From NCBI RefSeq assembly GCF_000737765.1, contig NZ_JPRI01000008.1, forward strand, positions 62,001 to 126,000: a stretch of DNA of 64,000 bases, given 5' to 3'. Position 1 is the stretch's first letter. The number at the start of each line of letters is the position of its first letter. The notes under the pieces are model-generated. The model ran no database searches, was not told the DNA's origin, and worked only from the letters and a program-made list of their open reading frames with translations. Below are positions 62,283-64,000 of the stretch, in pieces. The position numbers and the translations under genes were made by a program. This DNA comes from Chryseobacterium vrystaatense (GTDB lineage Bacteria > Bacteroidota > Bacteroidia > Flavobacteriales > Weeksellaceae).

Positions 62283-62313
62283 AAAAAGAGGTTGCTCAGT
62301 GAACAACCTCTTT
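62283..62313 (-). terminator. terminator after the minus-strand GG peptide
   Basis: A 10-base stem (62285-62294 with 62304-62313) ending in T5 on the minus strand (A-run at 62283-62287). Confidence 0.75.
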
Positions 62314-62341
62314 CTGTATCATTAATGATGAATATTTAGTA

Positions 62342-62488
62342 TCATTGTGGCGGACACGCAAAATGATTAATTGTACATGGATGCCAAATACCTAAGCACC
62401 ATGTTCCACAATTATCATCATCCGGAAGAATCACACCCCCTTTAATTTCTTTCAACTGATCTCTGTTGATTTTTTTTAATTTTTTCAT
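62342..62488 (-). CDS. second GG-leader Cys-rich peptide, 48 aa
   Basis: A 48-aa precursor, too short for usual ORF cut-offs, convergent with the first. Leader MKKLKKINRDQLKEIKGG (cleavage after Gly18), core with four Cys (27, 31, 38, 45) rich in Trp and His, ending CPPQ. Leader and Cys count match the neighbour, but the spacing of Cys differs, so each is a distinct product. A TATATTTG box lies about 54 bases upstream and its terminator at 62283. Confidence 0.7.
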   Translation of the reverse strand: MKKLKKINRDQLKEIKGGVILPDDDNCGTWCLGIWHPCTINHFACPPQ

Positions 62489-62541
62489 AAATAAATGGTC
62501 TTTGATTTTTTATTATTTATTGTTTGGTAATAAAACTTAGT

Positions 62542-62549
62542 CAAATATA
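62542..62549 (-). promoter_or_regulatory. candidate -7 element of the 48-aa GG peptide
   Basis: TATATTTG on the minus strand; the predicted start near 62535 gives a leader of about 47 bases. The nearest upstream TTG is too far (29 bases). Confidence 0.4.
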
Positions 62550-62716
62550 ATTTTTTTATTTAAAACTTATATATCGAACAATCAATTAAGCTCAATTTTA
62601 TCAAATTTTAACTTTTAATCAAGAACAGCTCCTTATTATTAAAAACGTTACTTTTTTTTGACAAAAAAATATTAAAACACTTTACCCTTTCAATCATTTT
62701 ATTGTTATAAAGAATT

Positions 62717-64000
62717 CTATTGTGCGCCGCTGGTTTTATCAACGTATGGCATTGATGGCTCATATTTCTGGTCTAAAGGTCCATAAATCGTAAAATACTT
62801 TGTTTTCTTTATCACTTTTCTTGTCCTTACAATTTCAACAGCGAATGAGCTTTTGTAGAATCCTTCATTAAATATTTTAATCTGTTTATTATCTACAGCA
62901 AATATATTTTTCTCAAGTTTAGAAAAATCACTTTTCCAACTTGGGTATTCAACATCTAATTCCCAGGATGCACGGTTGATAAAACGTCCATGGATGACAT
63001 CTAAAATAGGTGAACCCGGAAGAAAAACGACATTTTTATATTCTGATAAAATAGAATTCGCTTCTGAAATATATTCATAATCATTTTCTGAAATAAGCAG
63101 TCCGGAAACTGAAGGGGTATGCTTAGTAAATATGAAAGGTGAATATAAAATACTGTCTGATTGATAAGTATATTTTAACCGACATAGAGAGAATGACACC
63201 AATGAAACCACCATAAAATACAGAACCAGGTTAGTTCTATTGATAAATATGAACAGTAGTATAAAAACTAAGAAGATAGGGTTATTTCCTGCCCATGAAA
63301 TAGCAGCTGACCATCCTAACAGTAAAAGAAAAAAAACAAGTCTATTCTGAGCATCATATTTTAGAAACAGCACAAATAATATTAAAAATAAAGACCTTAT
63401 TCCCATATATTGTCCGTTATTAAAGAAAGGATATATAACAGACAGAGAAAACACCACCAATAAAGCAGCATCCAGATACTTCTTGTCTATTTTTAAAAAA
63501 TACAGAAATATCAGAAAACAAACAACCAGCAGCAAGGTCAGATTGCTTTCATATAAATAAGGAGCAAGGGCATTTTCATAAAAACCTCCTGCCACAGATA
63601 AATTAAAAACCTGTTTCCAGAAAATTTGAATATCTTCAATAATATGGTATTGGTAAATAATAAGGAGCAAAAATGAAAGTGATAGTATAAATAATAAAAG
63701 GTCTTTTTTTTCAACCTTAAAGTTTTTATAAAAATCTTTGAGAATTACAAGGAAAACACCCGCACTAAAAATAAAAAAAGACTGTTTTACAAGACCGGTA
63801 AACACCAAAAATATCAGTGTACTCCATAACCATTTTCTTTTATAAAAATAAAGGGACAGGACTCCAAAAAATATTCCGTCAATAGTATGCCAGGGTAATA
63901 TAGGGAATGTATTAAGAAATAAAATAGAAAATAGAACAGTAACATCGAACCTGACTTTTTCAAGCATGAGTTTCTGTATAACAGTAGAAATAATCAATGT
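62717..64000 (-). CDS. polytopic membrane protein, GT-C glycosyltransferase-like (5' end beyond window)
   Basis: The frame is open to the window edge; the TTG at 63997 is an internal codon, so the protein is longer than the 427 residues seen. About nine hydrophobic helices occupy the first 280 visible residues (LNTFPILPWHTIDGIFFGVL, LFILSLSFLLLIIYQ and others), followed by a soluble C-terminal part of about 140 residues (VVFLPGSPILDVIHGRF, YFTIYGPLDQ). This layout resembles lipid-linked-sugar GT-C transferases or O-antigen-type membrane proteins, but no catalytic motif is in view. Function is open. Confidence 0.6.
   Translation of the reverse strand, partial: TLIISTVIQKLMLEKVRFDVTVLFSILFLNTFPILPWHTIDGIFFGVLSLYFYKRKWLWSTLIFLVFTGLVKQSFFIFSAGVFLVILKDFYKNFKVEKKDLLLFILSLSFLLLIIYQYHIIEDIQIFWKQVFNLSVAGGFYENALAPYLYESNLTLLLVVCFLIFLYFLKIDKKYLDAALLVVFSLSVIYPFFNNGQYMGIRSLFLILFVLFLKYDAQNRLVFFLLLLGWSAAISWAGNNPIFLVFILLFIFINRTNLVLYFMVVSLVSFSLCRLKYTYQSDSILYSPFIFTKHTPSVSGLLISENDYEYISEANSILSEYKNVVFLPGSPILDVIHGRFINRASWELDVEYPSWKSDFSKLEKNIFAVDNKQIKIFNEGFYKSSFAVEIVRTRKVIKKTKYFTIYGPLDQKYEPSMPYVDKTSGAQ

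Overview
The window is a 64-kb piece of an AT-rich Bacteroidota chromosome, most likely a flavobacterium of the Chryseobacterium group. This rests on gene content: three secreted proteins with type IX secretion (T9SS) C-terminal sorting domains, TonB-dependent and OMP-beta-barrel receptors, a GH92 mannosidase, a Bacteroidota-type VgrG, and promoters fitting the flavobacterial pattern TTG-N17-23-TAnnTTTG. I see no rRNA, tRNA, transposase, prophage or CRISPR array, and no frameshifted gene. The two outermost genes are cut by the window edges.

Layout. 1-4.5 kb (minus): a VgrG / small protein / Tle1-like phospholipase / DUF2931 lipoprotein operon, read as a type VI secretion effector island. 4.9-7.9 kb: ppk1-ppx polyphosphate operon. 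8.3-13.2 kb: NAD(P)-binding protein plus a 50-aa membrane peptide, a 1012-aa T9SS cargo, and an orphan barstar-like protein. 13.2-15.4 kb (minus): flotillin and NfeD-like partner. 15.6-16.9 kb: delta-60-repeat T9SS protein. 17.2-23.7 kb: RND efflux operon flanked by Cys-rich accessory proteins. 24-25.4 kb (minus): Mrp and NifU-like Fe-S genes. 26-39.6 kb: two outer-membrane barrel receptors, GH92, a PhyH dioxygenase with a dicarboxylate/amino-acid symporter, two BON-domain proteins and a CocE-type hydrolase. 39.7-47.7 kb: AlkB, a ParB-like/MORN tail-anchored protein, an AraC-Ogt fusion, agmatinase, a HAD phosphatase, a T9SS protein and arginine decarboxylase. 47.8-49.9 kb (minus): PduO adenosyltransferase, thiamine pyrophosphokinase, Tyr phosphatase lipoprotein. 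50-56 kb: small hypotheticals, DinB, a choloylglycine-hydrolase-like enzyme, a WYL regulator and an ABC exporter. 56.2-57.9 kb: hmp-nsrR nitric-oxide operon with a perfect 11-1-11 palindrome at its promoter. 58-64 kb: DKNYY protein, LptB with a C-terminal extension, TM2 protein, an unknown 242-aa protein, two convergent GG-leader Cys-rich peptides, and a truncated polytopic membrane protein.

Working together: agmatinase and arginine decarboxylase give arginine to putrescine. Ppk1 and Ppx make and degrade polyphosphate. Hmp detoxifies NO under NsrR. AlkB and the AraC-Ogt protein both repair alkylated DNA. The RND trio with its HYC_CC_PP-like and TRASH-like partners points to metal efflux.

Most intriguing items: the effector island with its unrecognised linker protein; LptB fused to an Imm22-like domain; the ParB-like/MORN/tail-anchor protein beside alkB; the GG-leader peptide pair; the NsrR-type operator; the two-domain barstar; and several intergenic repeats. 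Many genes start downstream of the longest open frame because the upstream start is only an in-frame TTG; such starts are stated where chosen.
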